Below, in pieces: positions 1-6,906 of a stretch of DNA of 17,484 nucleotides; the first letter of the stretch is position 1; the number at the start of each line of letters is the position of its first letter. Origin of the DNA: Chloroflexota bacterium. Lineage in GTDB: Bacteria > Chloroflexota > Dehalococcoidia > Lucifugimonadales > JADFKI01. The position numbers were made by a program, and so were the translations under genes. The DNA is taken from the NCBI GenBank assembly GCA_024648655.1, contig JAGGDZ010000353.1:1-17484 (forward strand), written 5' to 3'. The notes under the pieces were generated by a model. The model saw only the letters and a program-made list of their open reading frames with translations. It was not told where the DNA came from and did not search any database.

Positions 1-1
1 C

Positions 2-394
2 GACCGCCTTTACGTCAAAGAGTTGGTCGTCGGCATAAACCTCGATGGCAACCCAAAGGCGTATCCGCTCACCACTCTCACAGCCGAGCAGGTCGTGAAC
101 GACACCTTCGCCGGAGAGGACGTGCTGATATTCTTCGACCCCACAACCGGCACCGCTCTCGCATTCGACCGTAGCACCGGCGACAAGCCACTGACCTTCA
201 GCATCGACGGCGAGCCGGCAGGCGCGCGTACCGTCCTCATCGACGAGGAGACCGGCAGCAGGTGGACTGCCTTTACCGGCAGCGCCATTGACGGCGAACT
301 AAAGGGCAACGCCCTGGAACGCATCCCGTCCCACCTGTCCTTCTGGTTCGCCTGGAGCGACTGGAACCCCCAAACCGAAATCTACGCCAACTGA
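2..394 (+). CDS. DUF3179-family protein, C-terminal part (5' end outside window)
   Basis: The reading frame is open from the left edge, with codons for DRLYVKE before the first possible internal start, so the gene begins upstream and only about 130 residues are seen. The order of conserved pieces matches the DUF3179 family: VVGINLDGNPKAYPL, then VVNDTF, then FDPTTGTALAFDR, then an acidic strand and a WTAFTGSAIDGEL block, then a conserved ALERIPSHLSFW stretch. DUF3179 proteins have no firmly assigned biochemical role. In the family the central block normally reads like YCPLCGTAVVFDR. Here both cysteines are replaced (D and T), so this copy cannot use that cysteine pair. It stops with TGA at 392-394. 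No gene follows on the same strand for several kilobases, so it is the last gene of whatever unit it belongs to. Confidence 0.72.
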   Translation, partial: DRLYVKELVVGINLDGNPKAYPLTTLTAEQVVNDTFAGEDVLIFFDPTTGTALAFDRSTGDKPLTFSIDGEPAGARTVLIDEETGSRWTAFTGSAIDGELKGNALERIPSHLSFWFAWSDWNPQTEIYAN

Positions 395-699
395 CCCCAT
401 ACCGACTAACCCCATAGGGAGCAGTCCCTTCCCACATTAAAAAAGCAGGACGAAAGTTATCACCTGCAGCGTAAATGTGTAGGGTGAATGTCGCTCTGTG
501 CACTCAATGAACTAAAAGTGCTTCTAATTCTGCACTTCCTAACGCAGCGTAACGGAGTGAGGAATCTGAAGTCGTTGCATTACTCGGAATGGCAGTGAAG
601 CACAGCAGAAGGAAGGCTAAAGCGGGCACTGAACTTGCCGAGGGGATGGGAGTGAACAGAACAGCCCTATCCTGTCCGTCCTGTGAATCCTGTTAGTCC
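395..699. other. Intergenic gap, convergent gene ends
   Basis: This 305-base gap lies between two converging genes. I see no convincing protein, tRNA or other RNA gene. It contains a short hairpin (AGGGA-GCAG-TCCCT, about 416-429) without a T-run, so it is a poor intrinsic terminator. At 671-697 it contains three 9-base CCTGTNNNT units, described separately. The words ACCCCATA recur 15 bases apart at 394-401 and 409-416. Confidence 0.5.
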
Positions 700-703
700 C
701 TAC
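671..703 (+). repeat. Nonamer element copy 1 (CCTGTNNNT x3 then TTAGTCCC)
   Basis: Three contiguous 9-base units, CCTGTCCGT, CCTGTGAAT and CCTGTTAGT, run from 671 to 697. They abut the stop codon (CTA on the plus strand, 700-702) of the minus-strand SnoaL-like gene. Related elements in the same plus-strand orientation lie at 3514-3542, 6845-6880, 9999-10030, 10469-10506 and 10975-11011. Confidence 0.6.
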
Positions 704-1083
704 TCCGGCAGCCTTGTTGACTGCCACGCCACCATCTGCCATCCTGCGTCGCCATTCGCGTACACCTCCGTGAACTCCAGCGAAAACGTCAGGTCATTTC
801 CGCCCGAAGTTACCTCCACATCAGCCTGCCCTCTCAACACCGCCGTATCGCCGAAGTCCCGCACCTGCACATTCCGCGCCGCCATCTTCTTATAGTTCAG
901 GTTGCCGTTCCCGATCGACTCCATAATACTAGACTTCGTATCCACCGCCGCGCTCGTATGCACATAAGTCATATCATCCGAGAGAATTCGGCCCAGCGTT
1001 TCCAGGTCCCCGGCGACCATCGCGCACATCCGCTCTCCGTCCAGTGACTTGATTATTTCTCTGACATCCTTGCCTTCAGCCAT
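700..1083 (-). CDS. SnoaL-like / DUF4440 nuclear transport factor 2 family protein
   Basis: This encodes 127 residues, a normal length for a single NTF2-like cone domain. The N-terminal helices (VREIIKSLDGERMCAMVAGDLETLGRILSDDMTYVHTSA, described here in pieces) are followed by the alternating beta strands of the fold: VQVRDFGDTAVLRGQADVEV, then LTFSLEFTEVYANGD, then WQMVAWQSTRLP. The phrases LxxxLSDDMTYVHTSA and WQMVAWQSTRLP are typical of the DUF4440/SnoaL-like group. That group includes ketosteroid-isomerase-like enzymes and non-catalytic small-ligand binders, so a specific reaction cannot be assigned. The start is firm: a perfect AGGAGG (complement at 1090-1095) lies 6 bases before the ATG. 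A promoter-like pair lies just upstream, so the gene can be transcribed apart from the NHL gene behind it. No signal peptide is visible, so it should be cytoplasmic. Confidence 0.82.
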   Translation of the reverse strand: MAEGKDVREIIKSLDGERMCAMVAGDLETLGRILSDDMTYVHTSAAVDTKSSIMESIGNGNLNYKKMAARNVQVRDFGDTAVLRGQADVEVTSGGNDLTFSLEFTEVYANGDAGWQMVAWQSTRLPE

Positions 1084-1107
1084 AACTATCCTCCTAATAA
1101 AATAAAA

Positions 1108-1135
1108 GCCATACCTTGACTTTGGGCAATGTCAA
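1108..1135 (-). promoter_or_regulatory. Probable sigma-70-type promoter of the SnoaL-like gene
   Basis: Read on the minus strand there is a perfect TTGACA (complement at 1130-1135), a 16-base spacer and TATGGC (complement at 1108-1113). Transcription would begin near 1101, leaving a short leader of roughly 18 bases that contains the AGGAGG ribosome site. The -35 is perfect but the -10 matches only partly. Confidence 0.45.
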
Positions 1136-1216
1136 TAATTTTACTGCCCGGATTCATGCCCACGCTCCTCCAACAGGTGGCGGAACCCGCTCCCATTGAT
1201 TAAAGCTTACTCGAAT

Positions 1217-2263
1217 CTACCTGAACTGCAGCTCCCGCTTCGGGTTCTCCAGGTCCAGCCAGTCCGCGTCCACCGCGACCGACTCCTTCTGATATATCTG
1301 TAAGCGGTGGCGGCTGGTGTCAGTAATAATGATGCGGTCCTCCGAATCCACCTGTACCGAGTTCGGTCGCCACAAGCTCCGTTCCGGCTCTAGGGTGGCG
1401 CGATGCCGCTCGCGCGCGAAATCCGGGCTGCCCAGGATTATCTCCAGTCCCCACTTCGACAGCGAAGCGTCCCCCGTGAACTTCAGCTGATAGACTCCCT
1501 TAGGGTCGAACACCTGCACCCGGTCATTCCCCCAGTCCGCGACATATATGTCGCCGCCTCTATCAACAGACACGCCCGACGGCCTGCGGAACTGTCCCTT
1601 GCCGTCGCCCGCCTCGCCGAACTCCATGATGAACTCGCCGTCCGCCGTGAACTTCTGCACACGGTTGTTCCCCCAGTCCGACACATACACATTGCCCTCG
1701 CCGTCCAGCGCAATGCCCCAAGGCATGATGAACTCACCCTCGCCGCTGCCTTTGCCGCCCCACATGGCGATGTGCCTGCCGTCCTTCGTGAACTTCTGCA
1801 CACGGTGGTTGCCCGCGTCCGCAAGATACATGTTGTCGTCAGCGTCGAAGACGATGCCCGTAGGCTCCTTGAACTCGCCCCTCTCGCTCCCATACCTGCC
1901 CCACCGCTCAAGCAGCCCACCCGACTCGTCATAGACATTCACCTTCTGCGTATGCTGCTCGGTGATATAGACCCTGTCGTCGCTGTCGATGCAGATACCG
2001 CCGGGCCAGCGCAGCTGACCGTCGCCGCCCGCGCCCGGCGTACCGAACTCCCCGTGAAAGTTCTCATCGATGTCGATGATGGTCACGCGCGGCGTCGTCT
2101 CAGCGCGCCCCGCCACGTATATCAGCCCCTTTGAGTTGAATGCCGTATCCACAGGGCATTCGAAGCTTCTGCCCCCAAGTACGCCGTGGCATCCTATCGT
2201 CTTCACGTAATGGTGCCCTACGCGGATATAGACCTGCTGCTTCGTCTCTTCTGCGGTGGTCAT
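1217..2263 (-). CDS. NHL-repeat beta-propeller protein (about six blades)
   Basis: This encodes 348 residues made almost entirely of NHL blades. Repeating cores can be read as PGGICIDSDDRVYITE (87-102), PTGIVFDADDNMYLAD (134-149), PWGIALDGEGNVYVSD (181-196), PSGVSVDRGGDIYVAD (228-243) and PNSVQVDSEDRIIITD (300-315). Each is followed by a NxRVQKF-type strand, and an earlier degenerate blade sits near 37-70. The central blades recur every 47 residues. The DNA keeps that period too: an 18-base identity at 1647-1664 recurs at 1788-1805, exactly 141 bases apart. Residues about 266-298 interrupt the series with a non-propeller stretch. There is no signal peptide or membrane segment, so it is probably cytoplasmic and a scaffold or ligand binder rather than a known enzyme. 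Some NHL propellers are lyases, but I see no specific match. It lies 54 bases downstream of the DUF1501 gene on the same strand, suggesting cotranscription. Confidence 0.85.
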   Translation of the reverse strand: MTTAEETKQQVYIRVGHHYVKTIGCHGVLGGRSFECPVDTAFNSKGLIYVAGRAETTPRVTIIDIDENFHGEFGTPGAGGDGQLRWPGGICIDSDDRVYITEQHTQKVNVYDESGGLLERWGRYGSERGEFKEPTGIVFDADDNMYLADAGNHRVQKFTKDGRHIAMWGGKGSGEGEFIMPWGIALDGEGNVYVSDWGNNRVQKFTADGEFIMEFGEAGDGKGQFRRPSGVSVDRGGDIYVADWGNDRVQVFDPKGVYQLKFTGDASLSKWGLEIILGSPDFARERHRATLEPERSLWRPNSVQVDSEDRIIITDTSRHRLQIYQKESVAVDADWLDLENPKRELQFR

Positions 2264-2275
2264 GCTTCACCCATC

Positions 2276-2303
2276 CACTGACTACTGACTGCTGATCACT
2301 GAA
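2276..2303. repeat. Four degenerate tandem heptamers (YACTGAC type)
   Basis: The units CACTGAC, TACTGAC, TGCTGAT and CACTGAA follow one another without gaps, between the DUF1501 stop and the NHL start. On the gene strand the units read GTCAGTR-like. It is unclear whether this is a site or a relic of slippage. Confidence 0.45.
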
Positions 2304-2317
2304 ATTTGCATACTCGC

Positions 2318-3448
2318 CTACTCTAGGAAGGAAATCTGCTCGTAAGTCCCGTCCACTATTGGCGCGGCGTCCAGATTAAGCCACTGATCCAGAATGCTTG
2401 AATACAGCCCGCGATAGTCGTAGTTGAAGCGCAGATCGCCGTCAAGCTGCTTCTCAGGAGCGAGCGAGGGATACTCGGCGTACATGCCACCCTTCACCCG
2501 GTCGCCGATGAGGAACGAGCCGCCTCCCGAGCCGTGGTCTGTGCCGTTGCCGTTGTCCCGCACGCGCCGCCCGAACTCCGTGAACACCAGCATCATCACA
2601 TTCTCTGATGCGTCGTGCTCACGCAGGTCGGAGAAGAAGTCCGAGATTGCCCCCGATACATCCAGCCACAGCTTGTTCTGCGTCTCCACTTCGTTCGCGT
2701 GTACGTCAAACCCGCCGTACTGCGTGTAGAACACCCGCGTTCCCAAGTCTGCCAGATGTACTTGCGCTACGCCTTTCAGCGCTTGTGCTATGGAGTTGTC
2801 AGCGTATTCGATGGTCGATGAGTAGCGCTCGGGCGCGACCTTGATTATGTCGGCACCCTTCATCGCGTCCAGCCCTGTCTGCCGGATGTAGTCGTTTACA
2901 GGCCCGCTGCCGATTGCCTGCCCATATATCTTCTGGAATACATCAAGCGCCGCACTCCGCTGCGATTCCGCCTGCATGCTGTTCAGAAGCCCGTACGACT
3001 CCAGATCCGACACGGAGGTCACCGGCACGCCCGGCTTCACCATCGCGCGTGGCAGACCGTTGCCGAAGTTCACCGCCGTCAGGACGTTCTCCTTGTGCGG
3101 GTCCATATCCTGTACCGCCTTGCCTATCCACCCTTCGGTCGCTACCTCGTCCGGCTCGCAGGTGCGCCAGATGTCCATAGAGCGGAAGTGCGAGCGGTTC
3201 GGGTTCGGATAGCCCACACCCGCCACAATCGCCATGTCGCCCGCGTCCCACATCGGCTTGATAGCCTCCAGATGCGGATGGAAGCCGAAGTTGTCGTCTA
3301 TCGGCAGCACCTTGTCCTGATGCACATTCACAGTCTGCCGGAAATCGTAGTACAGCGGATTGCCATAAGGAACGACCGTGTGCATAAAGTCATTCCCGCC
3401 ACTTAACTGCAGCACCACCAGAACCGTATCATTGCTCTTAGTCGCCAT
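2318..3448 (-). CDS. DUF1501 family protein (alkaline-phosphatase-like fold)
   Basis: I place the start at the ATG at 3448 (MATKSND), because GGAGGA (complement at 3456-3461) sits 7 bases before it. The frame also runs upstream to a TTG at 3484 without a good ribosome site. The product is 376 residues. The N-terminal strand VLVVLQLSGGNDF (9-21) is the family hallmark that starts a phosphatase/sulfatase-like core. The C-terminal half has FTEFGRRVRDNGNGTDHGSGG, where the Asp-His pair is the likely metal-ligand region by analogy with that superfamily. HVHANEV-type sequence (FDVHANEV) and NRSHFRSMDIW are other conserved family pieces. Most DUF1501 proteins carry a Tat signal (a twin-arginine leader) before the first strand. 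This one begins directly at the first strand and has none. It follows the DUF1800 gene with a 100-base gap, the usual partner and order. The biochemical function of the family is not established. Confidence 0.88.
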   Translation of the reverse strand: MATKSNDTVLVVLQLSGGNDFMHTVVPYGNPLYYDFRQTVNVHQDKVLPIDDNFGFHPHLEAIKPMWDAGDMAIVAGVGYPNPNRSHFRSMDIWRTCEPDEVATEGWIGKAVQDMDPHKENVLTAVNFGNGLPRAMVKPGVPVTSVSDLESYGLLNSMQAESQRSAALDVFQKIYGQAIGSGPVNDYIRQTGLDAMKGADIIKVAPERYSSTIEYADNSIAQALKGVAQVHLADLGTRVFYTQYGGFDVHANEVETQNKLWLDVSGAISDFFSDLREHDASENVMMLVFTEFGRRVRDNGNGTDHGSGGGSFLIGDRVKGGMYAEYPSLAPEKQLDGDLRFNYDYRGLYSSILDQWLNLDAAPIVDGTYEQISFLE

Positions 3449-3470
3449 CGTATGGTCCTCCACATAAGTT

Positions 3471-3506
3471 CCTTCCCCCATCAAGGTAGAAGGCTAGGAT
3501 GGGAAT
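3471..3506. repeat. Hairpin with GGCTAGGATGGG tail (copy A)
   Basis: CCTTC (3471-3475) can pair with GAAGG (3489-3493), and the tail CTAGGATGGGAAT follows. The same layout, a CT-rich arm, its complement and then GGCTNNGNTGRGGA, recurs at 4997-5030 and 9896-9933. The stem here is short (5 bp) and partly overlaps an unlikely upstream extension of the DUF1501 frame. Confidence 0.4.
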
Positions 3507-3513
3507 GAAAATC

Positions 3514-3542
3514 AATATCCATCCTGTACATTGATGTTAGTT
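3514..3542 (+). repeat. Nonamer element copy 2 (ends GATGTTAG)
   Basis: The element has ATCCATCCTGTACATTGATG followed by TTAG at the end of the DUF1800 gene, whose stop codon lies a few bases on (3549-3551). It shares the ATCCTGT and GATGTTAG pieces with the copies at 6845-6880 and 10975-11011. Confidence 0.55.
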
Positions 3543-3548
3543 ACGATT

Positions 3549-4967
3549 CTACTCCGATTGGTATTCGGGCGTAGCCACAATAAGTTGCATCATCTCCGTT
3601 GCCCGCTCCTCGAACCTGCCACGTTCAGCAGCTGTATCCGCCCGCAGTGCGCCATTGCCAGCAACGTGCTGCACCAGCGCCGCGTGTGTATCCGCATCAA
3701 GTTCGATGTCGCCCATCAGCCGTAGGCAGCCGTCCACCAAGCCGCGCGGCGACATGTTCTCCTCGTCATCCGCCAGCCTGTCAAGTATCATCCTAACGCC
3801 CGGCATGTCGGCATCGCCAACCTGTTCCGCAGCGAAGTTCACGCGCTGAACAAGAGCGCCGCTGTCAATCCATTCCTTGCCCGTGTGCCATCCCTCTACG
3901 CTCGGCGGATTGAACACCTGCTGCCCCATGAATCCCACGGTCGCCGCAAGTCCCGTCAACCCGTGCTTCGGGAATGTCCCCATCTCCACATTGAAATCGC
4001 CAGTCATCCGCACCGTGTTGGAGACCAGCTCCAGCGGGCTTTTCACCTTCTTGAAGCGCGCTTCCTTAAAGAAGTCCGACTTGAACAGCGTCTCCAGCAC
4101 CGGGCGCATCTCGTAGCCGGAGTCTATGTACGCCTGCGCCAGCATGTTTACTGCGTCAGGGTCATTGGGCGGCGTATAGGGCCAAGCAGGGACTTGTGGC
4201 TCATCCGCCACGAAGAAGTTGTACAGGTGCCTGCCGATGAACTGCCCCGTTGCCGGCTGCTTCACGATGATGTCTATGATGTCCTCGCCGTTGAAGTTAC
4301 CCGTTTCGCCGAGGAACGTCTTCTCGCTGTCGTCGTGGTCCCAATCACGGTACTCGAAGCTCGGGTGATAGAACAGGTATGGCACACGAGGCAGCGGGTC
4401 AGAGTATGTCCAGCCCGTAAACGCGCGGGCAGCCACCTTCACATCGTCCTCTGTGTAATTGCCGATGCCCATCGAGAATAGTTCCATAAGCTCGCGCCCA
4501 TAGTTCTCGTTGGGAGTTCCGTCGTGGTTGTCGCAGTTATCCAGCCAGTAGATCATCGCCGGATCTTTAGAGATCTGAAGCAGTAGTTCGCGGAAATTCC
4601 CCATCGCATGGGCGTGCAGCATCTCGTAGTGTCGCCACATCGCCGTCCCGGAGTTCAGCTTGGAGAACCCCGTCGCGAGCACGCAGTGCCAGAACAAAGT
4701 CATCTTCTCTTCCAGCGGTCGCCGCGTATTGAGGATGCGATACAGCCAGCGGCTCGCTGGACCCACAAAACCCTGAGGCTCCACATGCATCGGCGTAAAG
4801 CGCAGGGTAATGTCGTCGTCCGTCTCCGGCTCGCCTTCCGGATTCAGCAACCAGTTAACAGTCGCGTCATATCCCTGTTCCGCCAGCGCCTCTAGCTCAT
4901 CGTATCTCGCTCCGAAGCCTGCGCGCCTCATCAAGTGCGCTATCAATCCAGTTTCGTTTGTTGACAT
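3549..4967 (-). CDS. DUF1800 family protein
   Basis: The frame extends upstream to 5135, but the real start is the ATG at 4967 (MSTNETG). It has AAGGAG five bases upstream, and the family's first motif HLMRRAGFGA follows at residues 11-20. The product is 472 residues, a normal length. Other DUF1800 hallmarks in order are FWHCVLATGF, NENYGRELMELFSMGIGNYT followed by AARAFTGW, a KSPLELVSNTVR segment, PPSVEGWHTGKEWIDSG, and a final helix ending MQLIVATPEYQ. The role of the family is not established. It nearly always neighbours DUF1501, and both are often exported. Here no signal peptide precedes the first motif, in line with the leaderless DUF1501 partner. It is the first gene of the leftward cluster, so regulation of DUF1501 and NHL probably starts in the 322-base divergent gap to its right. 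Confidence 0.88.
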   Translation of the reverse strand: MSTNETGLIAHLMRRAGFGARYDELEALAEQGYDATVNWLLNPEGEPETDDDITLRFTPMHVEPQGFVGPASRWLYRILNTRRPLEEKMTLFWHCVLATGFSKLNSGTAMWRHYEMLHAHAMGNFRELLLQISKDPAMIYWLDNCDNHDGTPNENYGRELMELFSMGIGNYTEDDVKVAARAFTGWTYSDPLPRVPYLFYHPSFEYRDWDHDDSEKTFLGETGNFNGEDIIDIIVKQPATGQFIGRHLYNFFVADEPQVPAWPYTPPNDPDAVNMLAQAYIDSGYEMRPVLETLFKSDFFKEARFKKVKSPLELVSNTVRMTGDFNVEMGTFPKHGLTGLAATVGFMGQQVFNPPSVEGWHTGKEWIDSGALVQRVNFAAEQVGDADMPGVRMILDRLADDEENMSPRGLVDGCLRLMGDIELDADTHAALVQHVAGNGALRADTAAERGRFEERATEMMQLIVATPEYQSE

Positions 4968-4996
4968 AGCCGCTCCTTCATTAGACACCTTCAGGC

Positions 4997-5030
4997 CCTT
5001 CCTTTTTGGAGGAAGGCTGGGCTGGGGATA
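4997..5030. repeat. Hairpin with GGCTGGGCTGGGGATAC tail (copy B)
   Basis: CCTTCCT (4997-5003) pairs perfectly with AGGAAGG (5010-5016) around a 6-base loop, followed by CTGGGCTGGGGAT. The lack of a T-run argues against a plain terminator. It sits in the leader region of DUF1800. The tail matches copies at 3494-3506 and 9921-9933. Confidence 0.5.
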
Positions 5031-5196
5031 CTCACCGTTCTGATGCTGATTCTTGCATCCGTCCATTTTCCCGCATTTTATCTCACATCCAATCCAAGCA
5101 CAACGCGCCAGTTGCTGGGCGAAATTCCAGACCATCCGGGCTTATCTGAAGCATTAGTGCCAGCGCCGGTCGAAATCGTTTGCGGCTGATTTTCGC

Positions 5197-5256
5197 TATG
5201 CAAACCATCATTCCGATGTTATAGTTGCCTGATTAGAACAGAATTGAGACAGGCAA
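5197..5256 (+). promoter_or_regulatory. Possible promoter and operator of the MFS gene
   Basis: TATAGT (5220-5225, five of six to the -10 consensus) lies 17 bases after a weak TATGCA (5197-5202), predicting a start near 5232. An inverted repeat, TTGCCTG (5225-5231) and CAGGCAA (5250-5256), brackets that start with an 18-base spacer. Efflux genes of this type are often repressor-controlled, so an operator is plausible. A leader hairpin is an alternative. No regulator gene is adjacent. Confidence 0.3.
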
Positions 5257-5289
5257 TATGGAACGTGAGCGAAGGGAGGCACTTACCCC

Positions 5290-6840
5290 ATGAAGCTAGG
5301 CGTGCTCGCTCCTCTGCTGACGACTCCCCAACGCCGTGCGGTTCTCATTGCGCTTTCATCCGCCTACATGCTGGTACAACTTTCCAGCCTGCCTGTCGCA
5401 CTCTCGCTGCCTACCCTTGCGGAACACTTCAACCGCGGCGTTGACGATGCCGCCTGGATGGTCGTAATGTACCTGCTTACGCTCGGTGCATTCGTCATGC
5501 TAGGCGCTAGACTAGGTGACCGATATGGTCACGCCCGTGTATTCTTCATCGGGCTTGTCATCTCAACGCTTGGCTCTATCCTCATAGCCGTCTCCACATC
5601 CTTGCTGCAAGTCATTATATGGAGGGGACTCACCGGCTTGGGTTCAGCGCTTATCATGGGCAACGCCAACGCCATCCTTGCTGCCGCCTTTCCTCCGGAA
5701 GAGCGCGGAAGGGCATTCTCCGTACCCATAGTAGGCGCTCGCTTCGGAACGCTGGTTGGACTTGCCCTGTTCGCTCTGTTCCTGCAATATCTGAGTTGGC
5801 GGCTCGTATTCCTCACTTTCGTGCCAATGGGCATTCTCGCAATCGCCGTCTCAAGGCCTATGCTACTAATGCTCAAGGACGAACCCAGATCGAACACGAA
5901 CCCCGTAGATATCCCCGGTGGTCTGCTGCTGGTCGTAACTTCCGTTGTATTCCTGCTTGCAGGAGCGCATTTGCATGGCGGCGAAGAGTCGTACACAAGC
6001 TCACAGGGCAGCGTATATCACATCGGAATGTATGCGCTCTCAGCTTTGCTTCTAGGCGCGTTCATACTTCTCGAGCGCCGCATGCAAAACCCACTTGTGG
6101 ATTTGCAGCATTTCAAGCACAAGTATTTCTCCCTGTCGCTGGTATCCAATGTGACGTTTCACTTCTCCATGTTGGCCACAATGACCCTCGTACCCATCAT
6201 AGTGGAGCTTGGATATAACAAGCCGCCGATCTGGGTGCCGCTCGTGCTGCTGCCTAATCAGATTATAGGCTTGGTGATGACATTCACTGCTGGCTGGATT
6301 TACGATAAGTACCAGCCCAAGTTGCTGCGCCCCGCCGCCATGGTCAGCATAGCCTCCGGCTTCCTGCTGCTGGGTATCTTCATCGGTGGCATCACGGTTC
6401 CGGGTGTGGGTATAGGCGGCATTAGCGTTCCGGCGATGTCCATCGGCGGCGGCATTCCAATCTGGTACATACCTTTGCTAATGCTGCCGATTTCGTTTGG
6501 CACAGCTTTCTTCAATCCTGTCAACAACGCCATGATAATGAGTTCACTTCCGCTCAGACATCGAGGCTTCGCGTCCGGCATGCTCGAGACGACACGCGAG
6601 CTTGGGCACGCGTTTGGCTCTACAGTATCCGCGACAGCGCTGGCTATGGTGCTGCCCGCCGGTATCGCGCTCCTCACCGCTGAGCAGGTCGGCCCATTCT
6701 ACCTAGAAGGCTTCAAGTCCGCTGCAATGCTGGTCGTGTTGACCATGCTTGCAGGTGGCGTAATCGCTTTCTTCCATAAGCCATACATTGAAACTCAGGC
6801 GCAGGCCGCTCCTGCCGCCGCATCCGCCGGCGACGACTAG
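5290..6840 (+). CDS. MFS transporter, DHA2-like (about 14 membrane segments)
   Basis: This encodes 516 residues, strongly hydrophobic, with the length and loop pattern of the 14-helix DHA2 drug:proton antiporter group. Motif A appears as GARLGDRYGHARVF, after TM2. The helix TM4 RGLTGLGSALIMGNANAI and the TM5 region SVPIVGARFGTLVGLAL follow. The usual motif C (GPxxGG) is degraded there to GARFGTLVG. A late motif NPVNNAMIMSSLPLRHRGFASGMLETTRELG is the typical DHA2 segment before the last helices. Residues 366-388 hold an unusual run, GGITVPGVGI then GGISVPAMSI then GGGIP, between two late helices. The C-terminal tail is Ala-rich and soluble. A ribosome site GGGAGG (5274-5279) lies 10 bases before the ATG. 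Substrate is unknown. The neighbouring hydrolase and SDR genes suggest export or uptake of a small organic compound. Confidence 0.85.
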   Translation: MKLGVLAPLLTTPQRRAVLIALSSAYMLVQLSSLPVALSLPTLAEHFNRGVDDAAWMVVMYLLTLGAFVMLGARLGDRYGHARVFFIGLVISTLGSILIAVSTSLLQVIIWRGLTGLGSALIMGNANAILAAAFPPEERGRAFSVPIVGARFGTLVGLALFALFLQYLSWRLVFLTFVPMGILAIAVSRPMLLMLKDEPRSNTNPVDIPGGLLLVVTSVVFLLAGAHLHGGEESYTSSQGSVYHIGMYALSALLLGAFILLERRMQNPLVDLQHFKHKYFSLSLVSNVTFHFSMLATMTLVPIIVELGYNKPPIWVPLVLLPNQIIGLVMTFTAGWIYDKYQPKLLRPAAMVSIASGFLLLGIFIGGITVPGVGIGGISVPAMSIGGGIPIWYIPLLMLPISFGTAFFNPVNNAMIMSSLPLRHRGFASGMLETTRELGHAFGSTVSATALAMVLPAGIALLTAEQVGPFYLEGFKSAAMLVVLTMLAGGVIAFFHKPYIETQAQAAPAAASAGDD

Positions 6841-6844
6841 CCAA

Positions 6845-6880
6845 AATCCTGTCCACCCTGATCATCGATGTTAGCTCCCT
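6845..6880 (+). repeat. Nonamer element copy 3 (ends GATGTTAGCTCC)
   Basis: AATCCTGTCCACCCTGATC, then ATCGATGTTAGCTCC, lies just after the MFS stop codon. It is the only copy placed after a plus-strand gene, yet it keeps the plus orientation, so relative to its gene it is reversed compared with the other copies. Confidence 0.55.
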
Positions 6881-6906
6881 ACCCTGCAAATTAACTGAAA
6901 AACACG

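Larger units (their letters stand above)
4968..5289. other. Divergent intergenic region between DUF1800 and the MFS gene
   Basis: This 322-base gap must hold the promoters for both directions. It contains the hairpin at 4997-5030, a possible plus-strand promoter (TATAGT at 5220-5225), and an inverted repeat around its predicted start. I see no gene in it. The minus-strand frame open through part of it has cysteine-rich, unlikely protein and lies upstream of the better DUF1800 start. Confidence 0.5.

Noticed and set aside
671..697. CRISPR array
   Set aside because: The units are 9 bases, contiguous and without unique spacers; no cas genes in the window.
1403..2134. Long plus-strand frame opposite the NHL gene
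   Set aside because: It mirrors the 47-residue repeat of the minus-strand propeller, has no family features and no ribosome site. The NHL blades on the minus strand explain the sequence.
3885..4481. 198-residue plus-strand frame opposite DUF1800
   Set aside because: Arg/His/Val-rich composition with no domain; DUF1800 motifs are on the other strand.
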